This document shows positions 45,964-56,415 of a stretch of 64,000 nt of DNA, piece after piece. Numbering within the stretch: position 1 is the first letter of the stretch; each line of letters begins with the position of its first letter. The stretch comes from Limnephilus marmoratus (lineage: Eukaryota > Arthropoda > Insecta > Trichoptera > Limnephilidae), in assembly GCA_917880885.1 (NCBI GenBank), contig OU862930.1, forward strand, positions 30,572,040-30,636,039, given 5' to 3'. Made by a program: the position numbers and the translations under genes. Below the pieces are notes generated by a model that made no database searches, had not been told where the DNA came from, and saw only the letters and a program-made list of their open reading frames with translations.

Positions 45964-46930
45964 AGTAGATGATGGGTGATTGTTCAGTGATGGAGAACGA
46001 AGAAAGCCGAGGAATCGAAATCTCGACGGGCGATGACTGGGCGGGAACCAATGGCATTATACAAATGATTAAATTAACTGACAATAAAATCCATCAGATT
46101 GTTCCACGCTTGAAAAGTACAAATTCATACTTCCATCGATAAATTTTAATAAAATAAAATTCATTCTCTGATTTCCTATTGTCTTCGCCAGTGAATTCAA
46201 AAGAATAACACTCAAAATACTTTTTCCTGCAAATCGTTTATTAAAAATAAATTACAAAAATGACTGGATAGGGGGTTACGAAAACAATTAAAACCCATGG
46301 TGAATTAGTTGATCTATGAATAGATAAAAAAATAGAAAAAAAGACACATAAAATCTTTTATAAATAAAAATTTGAGTGTAGTTTATACGCGGTAGAAGCC
46401 AAACATTACCAAAACAATCTCAACCAATACTTGAAAAGTGAGGTCATAATCAAAGCGACGAATGAGCACAGACCAGCGTAATTTCTGTTTCATATCGTAA
46501 CCAATAGGGGCCTTTAAAAGTGACATCATAATCAAAGCGATGAATAAGCGCAGTCGATGCGTCGCAGGTGCAGGAATCGTCATTTCCGTTTCATCCGAAA
46601 TCCAAATCATAACGGGGCTATAGATGCTTCACTTAATCAGCATGTTTATCACTCATAATGATTAAGACGACGCGCGACGAAAACACTTCTCATAAAACCT
46701 GAACAAAATATAATTATTGTAAAATTATAACGCATGCTTAATTAGTTGAAGTATGAATGTATACAAATTGAAAAAGTGACACTTTTAATAAAATCCTTTA
46801 TTAAAAAAAAACTAAATTAGCAGGTAAGTAAGTATCTAAAACTTAAAATAATTAACAAAACTTATTATTACACTGTGAATGAAAAAAAGAAAAAAAAAAC
46901 CTATTTACTTATCACTTCTGAGTGATAAGT
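45964..46930. other. No gene recognised
   Basis: AT-rich sequence. Two partly similar blocks (GTCATAATCAAAGCGACGAA near 46442 and CATCATAATCAAAGCGATGA near 46523) form a short direct repeat about 81 bp apart. No coding frame is supported. Confidence 0.4.
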
Positions 46931-47869
46931 ATAAGAGATTAGATAGACTAATCGGTCTTCTCTTTGTGCGGTGCTTCGTAGCTATTCGATCTCCCCTTCA
47001 TGCGGTGCTTCGCAGCTTCTTCTTTAGTTTTCTGAGGTTTCACTTCTTCCGCGTGTGAACTGCACATTTGTACTTAGAAGAGTAAACTTCTAGCACCTGC
47101 AAATCGTCTAGTACCATTTGATTCGAAATTCGACGAAACGAAAAATAGCGACTCTAAAATGAGGCAAAAACATACATCTATAGAATTTAGCCTGCGATAG
47201 AATAAGATAGAACAATCGGTCTCCTCTTTGTGCGGTGCTTCGTAGCCTACCCACTTTTGTTTACTTTAGTTTTCTGAAGGTTTCATTTCTACGGCGTGTG
47301 AACTGCGCACTGTATGTTTTTGTTATTTCTGTACCAATTTTCTTCTTGGATTTAGTCAATACAATTTTTGGAAATGTACGAAGGTCGTTTTCAGAATTTT
47401 ATATTAATTTTTCGAATTAAATTAATTGGTGAGCTCGCTTTTGTTTCACACACCCGCTGTCTGAAACCTTAAATCTGTGTCAATTAGGGATTTAGGTAGT
47501 ATCTCACCATCACCGTCAGAGTAAGTGAACTCCTGTAAAATAAGAATAGGTATTTAAAATAGAATTTTAAAGAAGTAAATTTGTCCGTAAAAACGATCGA
47601 AGAGAAGAATTATTAATTAAAGGCACACATATCAGAGTATCTGAATTCTACGTTAGAGGGTTGGTATGACTCCTAAGAATAATCTTAGTATGGGTATTCT
47701 GTTATTCTTTCAATTATTTTGTTCCGTTTTAGTGCATCAACAGTAATCAATCCTGTATTGTAATTAATAAACCAAAATAGTCGGTCGCCAAATACACTTT
47801 AAGCAGCACGGACGTCAATGCTCGGTATACGATAATACGATTGATCATGACAAATTTTGAAAAGATAAA

Positions 47870-48125
47870 ACATTCAAGGCAATCGGCCAAGTATGTGCGG
47901 CAACGTTGCAAATCACTCTGCCGCCGCGTGCTACTAAAATCTCGTACGGGAGTTGAAGTGAAGCGGCAACGTTGTTTCCGATCGTCACTTTAAGCTAGTC
48001 GTGAAATGCAGAATATGCCACTAAAGTTTGCCAACGCCATCGGTCGCCACTAAAGGCTAGGAATGAAAGGCGATGTACGTCGTACCCGGTCGCCACTAAA
48101 TGCTAGGAATGAAGTGAAAAAACAT
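47870..48125. repeat. GGTCGCCACTAAA-type short repeats, block 1
   Basis: Contains GGTCGCCACTAAAGGCTAGG and GGTCGCCACTAAATGCTAGG, with the intervening AATGAAAGGCGATGTACGTC. A related block lies at 52.9-53.3 kb. Confidence 0.65.
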
Positions 48126-48672
48126 CTCCGAAAGAATTAGATAGACTAAACGGTGTCCTCTTTGTGCAGTGCTCCGTAATTTATTAGACTCCTTTGAGTG
48201 CGGCGCCTCGTGGAATAAAATAATTTAGACTTGGAAACAATATTATAATAAATTAACCCTACAATAATTATCCTACAACTGATTCGTTTCAATCTGTATT
48301 CGTCTCAATCTGTCGAAGTTTAGTTTAAAAGAGAATAAATGAAATAAAATAAACAACAAAAGGAGACAAACACATACACCTATAGAATTTAGCCTGCAAG
48401 AGAATGGGATAGTATAATCGGTCTCCTCTTTGTGCGCTTCTTCGTAGCCTCCCTGCTCTTGTCTAGTTGTTTAGTTTTTCTGGAGGTTTCACTTCTACCG
48501 CGTGTGAATTGCACACTCAGAAATAGATTTTTTTATTGTAGTATTTTTACTCGCGACTGTCTGATTAGGATTTAACAAACTTTTATATGGTTGTGATGCA
48601 TTTAATGTGGTGGGTTCTGGTTCACTAACTTCATTTCAATATTTCACCTACGACTTAGTCATCTACTGATTC

Positions 48673-48830
48673 ATGGGGTGAGGTTTGTCACCCCTAAAAC
48701 CCTTTTCCTTCCCATAGCTTCCTCCCCTTCCTTTCCTACACGCAGCGTCCTCAAAGATGACGTAGGCCCTGAGGTAATTATTTTCTTCAAGGCCTCCTGC
48801 TAAAGTAAAAAAACAAAAACCCATTTATAT
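48673..48830 (+). repeat. Dispersed retrosequence S, copy 5 (internally deleted)
   Basis: Starts within the ATTCATGGGGTGAGGTTTGT block and jumps to CACCCCTAAAACCCTTTTCC and the 3' end. The related copy at 51343 keeps the missing middle. Confidence 0.7.
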
Positions 48831-49304
48831 TAAATTTTGTCGCATTGTTTTCGATGTTTTCACAGTTGGTTTCCTCGAATACATTGTTTCTGAAAATATG
48901 CCTCAAACAATTATAATTATAATTAACGGGTTGTTAAAAAAAAATTACAGATTCATCAAATATATTAGGTTAATTTTCACAATCTGTGTAAGTTCTATTC
49001 AAGTTCTGTGATTATTTCAGATTTATAACGCAACTGCTCTTTGATTTTATAACAGAACTTGAATAGCACTTACACAGAACGTGAAAATTAACTTCAAATT
49101 TTTAATTTTTGATGATTCTGTCAAATTTTTAAAACAACCTGTCCTAAGTCCTTTTCGAAATAAAAATAAAAATCTGGCAGTCGAACTCCTTTGAAGTAAA
49201 AACATCAACACCGTTGTGATTTGACACTCGATGAAACGAAAATTAGCGACACTCAAAAGAGGCAAACACATACATCTATAGGATTAAGACTGCGAGAGAA
49301 TAAG

Positions 49305-49579
49305 GGGGCATACATTAATAACGTGAGCAGTTAATTTTCCAATTCAACCCCCCCCCCCCCTTGGTGAGATTTGGTGTCCCCCCCCCCCCTCTACCCTCAC
49401 GAGACATCAGTTATGTATCTGGGGTCCCACCCTATCCCATCCCGCCCAATGCTATCCCGTTACCCTCCCCCCCTTGGGGTAAATATGATCGCGACAATAT
49501 GCTGAAAAACTGTTCAAGATTTGGTGAGATTTTACTGGACCCCCCACCCCCCGTTTTGAGCTCAATTAATGTATGCCCC
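49305..49579. mobile_element. MITE with GGGGCATACATTAAT ends, copy 1
   Basis: GGGGCATACATTAAT at the left is inverted at the right (ATTAATGTATGCCCC). The interior has long C runs and is about 275 bp, non-coding. It is part of the segmental duplication. Confidence 0.7.
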
Positions 49580-49699
49580 TAAGGTAGAGTAATCGGTCTC
49601 CTCTTTGTGCGGTGCTTCGTAGCCTACCCACTCTTGCCTACTTTGGTTTTCTGAAGGTTTCATTTCTACGGCATGTGAACTGCGCACTGTATTTATTTT

Positions 49700-50550
49700 T
49701 CGTTATTTCTATAACACGTTGAAGTTTTGTGGAAACAATGTACGAGGGTCGTTTTGATAAGATGAATCATCCATGCAATTTTATTTTTATTTTTTCGATT
49801 AAAATTAATCGGTGAGCTCGCCTTTTGTTTCACACATCCGCTATCTGAAACCTTTGAAATCTGCATGAATTTGGGATTTGGGTCGTATCCCACCATCACC
49901 GTCAGATTAAGTGAACTCCTGTAAAATAAGAATAGGGAATTTTAAAGAAGTAAATTTGACCGTATAAACGACCAAAAAGAAGAATTATTAATTGAAGGTA
50001 AGTACCTCAGATTATCTGAATTCTACGTCATAGGTATGACTCCGAAGAATAATCTTGATATTGCATTTCTGTTATTCTTTCAATTCTTTTGTTCCGTTTC
50101 ATTGCATTAACCGTAAAATCAATACTGTATTGTTATTAAAACACTAAAATGCTCGGTATATAATTGAATCAGTAGAATAGTGTTTAATTTTGTATGATGC
50201 AAAAAAAAACTAAAAACTTTGTTGATCAATTTAATTTTATACCCTGAAGATGCGCAGGTTAAGCGAAACCGGTCGGTATAAAAAAGGATAATGGATGAAT
50301 CGTGGTTACAAACTAAGTGATTGTTTTATTTCAATTAATATCTTTGTCAAACCACAAAGTGACTGCTTTCTACCAAAGTAAAAAAAGGATTTAATTATCA
50401 CTTATAATGAATGTTCATCTTCTTAAGTATATGAAAAGATATAAAACGTTTAAAAAGAATTTAAAAAAATCTAATAATAGGTAGCTAAATAGGTATCCGA
50501 AACAATTTTAAAAAATCCGAGTACGCAATTAAAAGTGAAACATTCAGAAA
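49700..50550. other. No gene; contains hammerhead-like motif
   Basis: AT-rich. The left part (to about 50150) is similar to 47.4-47.77 kb and 52.67-52.86 kb (GGTGAGCTCGCCTTTTGTTT). The motif at 50235-50283 is listed separately. No coding frame is supported. Confidence 0.4.
50235..50283 (+). ncRNA. Hammerhead-ribozyme-like motif
   Basis: In order: TTTTATACC (50235-50243), the core CTGAAGA (50244-50250, fitting CUGANGA), a weak hairpin region (50251-50264), GAAAC (50265-50269), CGGTC and then GGTATAAAA (50275-50283). The outer words pair perfectly over 9 bp as stem I, and the GTC just before it matches a cleavage triplet. Stem II is poor (a U-C mismatch at the closing pair) and stem III is minimal, as in some retroelement hammerheads. 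Catalysis is not shown. Confidence 0.35.
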
Positions 50551-51342
50551 ACTAAAGTAGAATACAGTGGGAGGAGTGGCTACGAAGCACCGCACAAAGA
50601 GGAGACCGATTATACTCTTATTCTCTCGTTGGCTAAATTCCATAGATGTACGAGCATTTTTTTATTATGAATACCTTACTAATTTAAAAATTTAAATATT
50701 TAGAGATGATGTAGGTACATAAATTAAACTCGAGTACGTGTAAACTTCTTTAGCACCGTTGTGTTTTTATATTCGATAAAACGAAAAATAGCGACATTAA
50801 AAAGAAATAAAGACACACATCCATAGGATTAGGCCTGCAAGAGAATGCGATAGACTAATCGGTCTCTTCTTTGTACGGTGCTTCGTAGCTATTCAGTCTC
50901 CTCTTCGCGAGGTGCTTCGTTGTCTCCCCACACTTGTCTAGAGTTTTCTGAGGTTTCACTTCTACTGCATGTGAACTTCACACTTGTATTTTGAAGTGAA
51001 AACTTCTTTTAGAAACTCGATGAAACGAAAAATAGCGACAATAAAACGAGACAAACACATACACCTATAGAATTTAGACTGCAAGAGAATGAGATTGTAT
51101 AATCGGTCTCCTCTTTGTGCACTTCTTCGTAGCCTTCCCGCTCTTGTCTACTTTAGTTTTTCTGGAGGTTTCACTTCTACCGCGTGTGAATTGCACACCT
51201 TGAAATCGTTTTTTTATTATTGTATTATGTTTACTCGCGACTGTCTGATTAGGATTTAACAAACTTTTATATGGTTGTGATGCATTTGATGTGGTGGGTT
51301 CTGGTTCATTTCAATATTTTCACCTACGACTTAGTCATCTAA

Positions 51343-51690
51343 TGATTCATGGGGTAAGGTTTGTCCGGGTCTTGGTGGCGAATGCGTCTGCCGACCAGCA
51401 GCATGACAGGTCGGATCGGGAGAGAGTGGTTGAGGAAGTCCCTTTAACTTCTCCAGCCGCACTCTCTCGGAACATTGCCTTGCACCGCAATGGGAGGGAT
51501 GGATTCATACGTCCGTCACTCCTTGACAAACTGAACCCTAGATTCCAACCCATCCCTAAAACCCTTCTCCTTCCCATAGCTTCCTCCCCTTCCTTTCCTA
51601 TACGCAGCGTCCACAAAGATGATATAGGGCCTGAGGTAATTATTTTCTTCAGGGCCTCCTGTGAAACTAAAGTAAAAAAACAAAAACACA
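51343..51690 (+). repeat. Dispersed retrosequence S, copy 6
   Basis: Lacks the first part of the family but keeps the ATTCATGGGGTAAGGTTTGT block through CAGGGCCTCCTGTGAAACTA and the A-rich tail. Confidence 0.75.
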
Positions 51691-52175
51691 TTTATATTAA
51701 ATTTAGTAGCTTTGTACTCGATGTTTTCACAGTTGTTTCCTCGAATACAATGTTTCTGAAAACACGCCTCAAACAATTAAAATTATAATTAACGGGTTGT
51801 TAAAAAAAAAGTCAGATTCTTCAAATATTTGAAGTTTGTTTTCACAATCTGTGTAAGTTGTATTCAAGTTCTGTGATTATTTCAGATTTAAAACGCGACT
51901 GGTTTTTAATGTTATAATAACAGAACTTGAATAGAACTTACACAGAACGTGAAAATGAACTTAATTTTTTTAATTTTTGATGACTCCGTCAAAATTTTAA
52001 AACAACCTGTCCTAAATCCTTTTCGAAATAAAAACAAAAATCTGGCAGTCGAACTCTTTTGAAGTAAAAACATCTTAAACACCGTTGTGATTTGACACTC
52101 GATGAAACGAAAATTAGCGACATTAAAAAGAGGCAAACACATACATCTATAGGATTTAGACTGCCAGAGAATAAG

Positions 52176-52452
52176 GGGGCGTACATTAATAACGTGAGCA
52201 GTTAATTTTACAATACAACCCCTCGCCCCTTGGTGAGATTTGGTGTCCCCCCCACCCTCTACCCTCACGAGACATCAGTTGTGTATCTGGGGTCCCACCC
52301 TATCCCATCCCGCCCAATGCTATCCCGTTACGCCCCCCCCCCCCCTTGGGGTAAATATGATCGCGACAATATGCTGAAAAACTGTTCAAGATTTGGTGAG
52401 ATTTTACTGGACCCCCCCACCCCCCGTTTTGAGCTCAATTAATGTATGCCCC
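52176..52452. mobile_element. MITE with GGGGCRTACATTAAT ends, copy 2
   Basis: Same structure and flanks as the copy at 49305; it was duplicated with its surroundings rather than inserted independently. Confidence 0.7.
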
Positions 52453-52859
52453 TAAGGTAGAATAATCGGTCTCCTCTTTGTGCGGTGCTTCGTAGCCTAC
52501 CCACTCTTGCCTACTTTAGTTTTCTAAAGGTTTCATTTCTACGCCATGTGAACTGCGCACTGTATTTATTTTTCGTTATTTCTATAACACGTTGAAGTTT
52601 TGTGGAAACAATGTACGAGGGTCGTTTTGATTAGATGAATCATCCATGCAATTTTATTTTTATTTTTCGATTAAAATTAATTGGTGAGCTCGCCTTTTGT
52701 TTCACACATCGATCGATTTGGGTCGTATCCCACTATATGACTCCGAAGAATCATCTTGATATTGCATTTTTGTTATTCTTTCAATTATTTTTTTCCGTTT
52801 CATTGAGTCGACCGTAATCAATACTGTATTGTAATTAAGACACTAAAATGGTCGGTCGC

Positions 52860-53600
52860 CAAATACCTACAATCCAAATCACATGTACGTCAATGCTCGG
52901 TATACGATAATACAATTGATCACGATAAAATTTTAAAAGGCAAAACATTCGAGCCAATCGGCTAAATAAGCGCGGCGACAACGTCGCAAAACATGCCACG
53001 GCCACGTGCACCTCTAAATTTCATGGACGTCAATGCTCGGTATACGATACTACGATTGATCACGACAAAATTTGTCAGAATCATGCCACCGCCGCGTGCA
53101 CCTCAACTCTTGTATGGGTGTTGAAATGAGCCGGCAAGATATATTCATATGTCCGTGGCCGGCAACGTTTTTTCCCAACAAGTTTGCTAACGCAATCGGT
53201 CGCCACTAAAGGCTAGGAATGAAAGGCGATATACGTCATACCCGGTTGCCACTAAATGCTAGGTATAAAAGGTGGCATATATCTCACCCGGCTGCCTAAA
53301 GGGTAGGATTGAAAGGCAGAATACATGGCCGTGTATATCACCTAGCGCCTAGCTGCGTAGCGACAGACGGCGGAACTTTAATATTCGAAATCATCCACTT
53401 CACGCCCAATTTGGCTACCAGGACAATTTTTGCCAAAATGCTTGTGACGACATGTACTATAAACTGTGTAAAAATTTCGAAAAATAAAGTGGCGACCGTA
53501 TATCGGTCGCCAAATGTCGGTGGTCGCCACTTTAGATGCATATTTGCCCATGCTGGTCGCCAAATAGACGGTGTTATGTATATATATATATAAATCCAAA
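52860..53600. repeat. GGTCGCCA-rich repeat block 2
   Basis: The words GGTCGCCACTAAAGGCTAGG, GGTTGCCACTAAATGCTAGG and CGGCTGCCTAAAGGGTAGG follow each other at about 50-bp spacing near 53195-53310. Further GGTCGCCA words, some inverted, continue to 53570. Upstream, GTCAATGCTCGGTATACGAT occurs twice. The block at 47.87 kb is related. Confidence 0.65.
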
Positions 53601-53610
53601 TGTGTTTTTT

Positions 53611-53938
53611 TTTACATGAGCTCCACACAGGAGGCCCTGAGGAAAATAATTTCCCTCAGGGCCTATGTCATCTTTTGGGATGCTGTGTTGTAGGTTTTTC
53701 TTGGGAATGGAGGGTGAGGAGAGTTCTGGGAAGGAAAAGGGGTGGGTAGGAATCTGGGGTTCAGTGGATCCTGGTCATCCGCCTCCAAGACCTAGATAAA
53801 CCTCACCCCATGAACCCGGGCACCTCTGCTAAATCACCAAACATAGCGAACCACTTGGGGTGACCTATGGCAGAGGTGTTGGTTAACCAATAAAGGTTCC
53901 CGGGGCGGCGGTACCCATTCCCGCCTCCCTCATTTGGG
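53611..53938 (-). repeat. Dispersed retrosequence S, copy 7, minus strand
   Basis: Reads inverted: the T run followed by ACATGAGCTCCACACAGGAG is the 3' end, and CGGCGGTACCCATTCCCGCC the 5' end. It has a deletion in the middle relative to copies 2 and 4. Confidence 0.8.
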
Positions 53939-54349
53939 GTTAATGAATTGTGTATTATGCAAATGTTTTAAACTTTCAAAATACCTCGTTTAAACCCCGT
54001 GAAGGTTTTTGGATTATTTTAACAATATGACAATACATCTGAAATCTTTTTCAATCATCACAAAATTTTTTGCGAAACTGTTAAAATTTTGAAAATGACA
54101 TTTTGCAAAACAATGGTTGTGAAATCAGATTTCAGTTTTCAAAACTCTTTAAATTAATGATTTAATTTGAAGCATGTACTTACATAATAATTTTAATACA
54201 ATCAGGAATTATAGATATTCTAAATAGGTACCTACGTTAGGTACCAAATTTGATTGATTGTTCTTATAATATTTTATTATTCTTATGTAATGTACAAAAA
54301 TGAATATTTTTAATATATGAAAAATGAAAATATGAATTAAAAAAAATAA
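53939..54349. other. No gene recognised
   Basis: AT-rich sequence with no supported feature. Confidence 0.4.
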
Positions 54350-54545
54350 AAGGAACGTGGGAGGGGGGTTTCGCGGGACGGGGAAGCGGGAGACGAGAGA
54401 GAGAAGGCGGGGAAGGTGGAAAGGGAACGCGGGAGGGGAAAGGGACGAGGGATGGGAACGGGGGCACACGGGATAGGACATGCAGGGAGAAAAAATAATC
54501 TTTGAATATGGCTTTGCAACGCATGCCGGAAACCAGCTACTAATA
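54350..54545 (+). mobile_element. Helitron-like remnant with purine tract
   Basis: A GGAACGTGGGAGGGGGG-type tract leads to GCAACGCATGCCGGAAACCA and GCTAC, one base off a CTAG end. It closely parallels 16.25-16.47 kb. Confidence 0.45.
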
Positions 54546-54655
54546 ATAAAAATGTTGGTTTCCCCAAATCTTGGAAAGTAATCGATGGATTGACTCAAAA
54601 TTTTAAATGAACATTATATTTTAGCAGAATAGTATTTCTACATGTAATTGTAAGA

Positions 54656-54814
54656 TCTGGCGTTATAAAATTTGTATAAAAAAATTATTTCAAGTGAGGC
54701 GCAAAATGTGTGCATTTCATATATTTTAGCGGCAGGGCGGTAAGGCAGAAATGTACTTGCAGGGATAAACAATTTCATTGAATGGCATTGCAACGCATGC
54801 CGGGTACCAGCTAG
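54656..54814 (+). mobile_element. Short non-autonomous Helitron
   Basis: It starts TCTGGCGTTATAAAATTTG directly after an A and ends GGGTACCAGCTAG directly before a T, the A|TC...CTAG|T signature of Helitrons. Just upstream of the end, GGCATTGCAACGCATGCC can form a short hairpin. It is 159 bp and non-coding. Confidence 0.7.
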
Positions 54815-54819
54815 TTACT

Positions 54820-55000
54820 TATTTTGTCAATTAAGCTTTCTATTAGCCTTGCATTTTCTCCAAATCGCCACAATTTTAACACGGTCGTACGTACATGTAC
54901 ATGTACACACGTACGCCACAGGGATCTCATTTCTACACCATTAAGTATATATTCATCCTTATTGCCATACATAAGTACTGCATTGTTATACATTATTGTA
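54820..55000 (-). pseudogene. RTE-type LINE fragment, minus strand
   Basis: The minus-strand frame reads LNGVEMRSLWRTCVHV and ends RFGENARLIESLID. The EMRSLRRxC-type block links it to the fragments at 32.4 and 38.0 kb. Very short and inactive. Confidence 0.45.
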
Positions 55001-55009
55001 AATTAAGTC

Positions 55010-55886
55010 TTCCATGACGAGATTTGGTCAAAATAAATTAGATAATAAAAATGTTTATTACTTCGGAACTAATGTTCAAGCTGTATAATAGTGAGACCCC
55101 CATAATATCCAAAAACTGACAAAAAAACAAACAAAAAACATGTGCCTAATATTGTGTTGATTCTCGTTCGTACCATTTGTCTAGACTTGTCCGAAATTGC
55201 AGTCAATTTGAAGGACACACGCTGAAAGAGATTAAACAAATGACACCGGTTTAAGGGTCAGTCGGTCCGAAAGTCGAACCTTCTGACATTTTTCCTTCGG
55301 GTCTTTTTCAGATTAAATCGAAAAGTCAAGCAACCAATGTTTTCTGTAGCAAGATAATTAATACATATTGACATCTCTGTTTTAGACACGTCAAATAAAT
55401 GTGCTAGAAAGAGACTTTACGCATAATATGATGTCAACTTTGAGGAATAAAGTAGTCTCTTCAGATAGGCAAAAGATTTTAACGTTTTATTTTACATCTC
55501 TTTTTGGCACACATAACTAAAAGGAGATCGTAATATTGCACGTATGTTAATGAGTTTGGAATGAATTAATGTTTTATCTTCTCTGTTATTCCCGTAGAAA
55601 TTTAAAATTTGTTGTCTCATCTGACATAGAAATGTGTCGACTTTTGGGAAAACATTTTTTATTATTTTATACAGAATCTTCACAATTTTTTAAATATTTT
55701 TTACGGTTGCAAAAACATATTTTTTAGGAATACCTAAAATGTTGATTTAATGAGTAAAGAATTTGAGGAGTTATTGATGTTTGAAAGAGCGTTGTAAACT
55801 AAAATCGCATCGTGGATATGGCCGGGTTAAAGAGTTAGTTTTTAAAAGTATTTAAACTCTTGGCTATTTATAATATAAGTGATTAC
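55010..55886. other. No gene recognised; expected site of the missing Copia 5' LTR
   Basis: If the Copia element were complete, about 200 bp of LTR should precede 55889, but this sequence does not match the 3' LTR. The stretch is AT-rich without a supported frame. Confidence 0.4.
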
Positions 55887-55945
55887 ACTACAATAAAACT
55901 CACTTATAATATTTAATCCTGGTTTATTTTGCTCTCTATCCTTTA

Positions 55946-55959
55946 GGTTATGGGCCCAG
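55946..55959 (+). promoter_or_regulatory. Copia primer-binding site (initiator tRNA-Met half)
   Basis: GGTTATGGGCCCAG begins right after the LTR stump. It is complementary to the anticodon arm of initiator tRNA-Met, the half-tRNA primer used by copia-type elements (family knowledge). This fixes the 5' LTR boundary. Confidence 0.8.
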
Positions 55960-56006
55960 GATACGCGGGAAGTAAAAGTAGGTACATAGATATTTTTTAG
56001 TGCGGA

Positions 56007-56360
56007 ATGCCAGACGAGAGTGCAACACAACCAGCAACTCAAGACTCGTTTTTGTCAACAATGGCGTCGTCGACAACAAGTGCAGGAATTTCAGTAAATT
56101 TTGAGAAACTCAGTGGAATTTCAAATTTCAAATTATGGAAATTCAATGCGTATGTACTTGGTGCATGAAGATTTATGGGACTGCATTGAAGAGTCTACAG
56201 CGGTTGTCCCCAAGGTCACCGATGAACGCAAACAACTGAAAGCGCTCGCAAAAATATGTTTAATTGTGCAGCCATCGTCTTTCTCTCATGTACGAAACGC
56301 AGCGACTGGATATGAAGCCTGGCGTAACTTGAAAACGGCGTATGAAGACAAAGGGTTGTG
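56007..56360 (+). pseudogene. Copia gag, 5' part, frameshifted
   Basis: The ATG at 56007 opens a gag-like frame rich in Ser/Thr/Gln. It carries the FEKLSGISNFKLWKF motif of copia gag proteins. One base change of frame near 56140-56150 moves it into the frame at 56101-56370, which keeps LVHEDLWDCIEE, KALAKICLIVQPSSFSHV and AWRNLKTAYEDKG. After this block the sequence no longer follows gag on the plus strand, because an inverted segment begins. The product would have been the capsid protein; it is not expressible as one frame. Confidence 0.8.
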
Positions 56361-56415
56361 TAACAGCTAATGCCGTCAATAACGTTACGTTCCACGCTTT
56401 TTCATATGTTTCACT

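Larger units (their letters stand above)
48363..49690. repeat. Segmental duplication, left copy
   Basis: Pairs with 51048-52565. The block order is the same: GAGACAAACACATACACCTA, the CTTTGTGCG repeat, retrosequence S, ACGGGTTGTTAAAAAAAA, and the C-rich MITE. This copy has lost about 188 bp within the S retrosequence (near 48690). The pairing extends with interruptions to about 50150 against 52860. Confidence 0.8.
51048..52565. repeat. Segmental duplication, right copy
   Basis: Right partner of 48363-49690. Offsets rise from about 2685 at the start to about 2873 at the end because this copy keeps the middle of retrosequence S. Identity looks high across the MITE and its flanks. Confidence 0.8.
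46940..52575. repeat. Array of dispersed repeat with TCTTTGTGCGGTGCTTCGTAGC core
   Basis: About eight units occur near 46950, 47215, 48135, 48400, 49595, 50560 (inverted), 50855, 51095 and 52465. A full unit runs from GATGAAACGAAAA and CACATACATCTATAG through TCGGTCTCCTCTTTGTGCGG to TTCACTTCTACCGCGTGTGA. Spacing is irregular, so this is not a simple satellite. The units may be terminal repeats of an unrecognised element. Confidence 0.7.

Noticed and set aside
53309..53628. Frames of 94-96 residues on both strands
   Set aside because: They derive from GGTCGCCA repeats and a TA microsatellite; no family resemblance.
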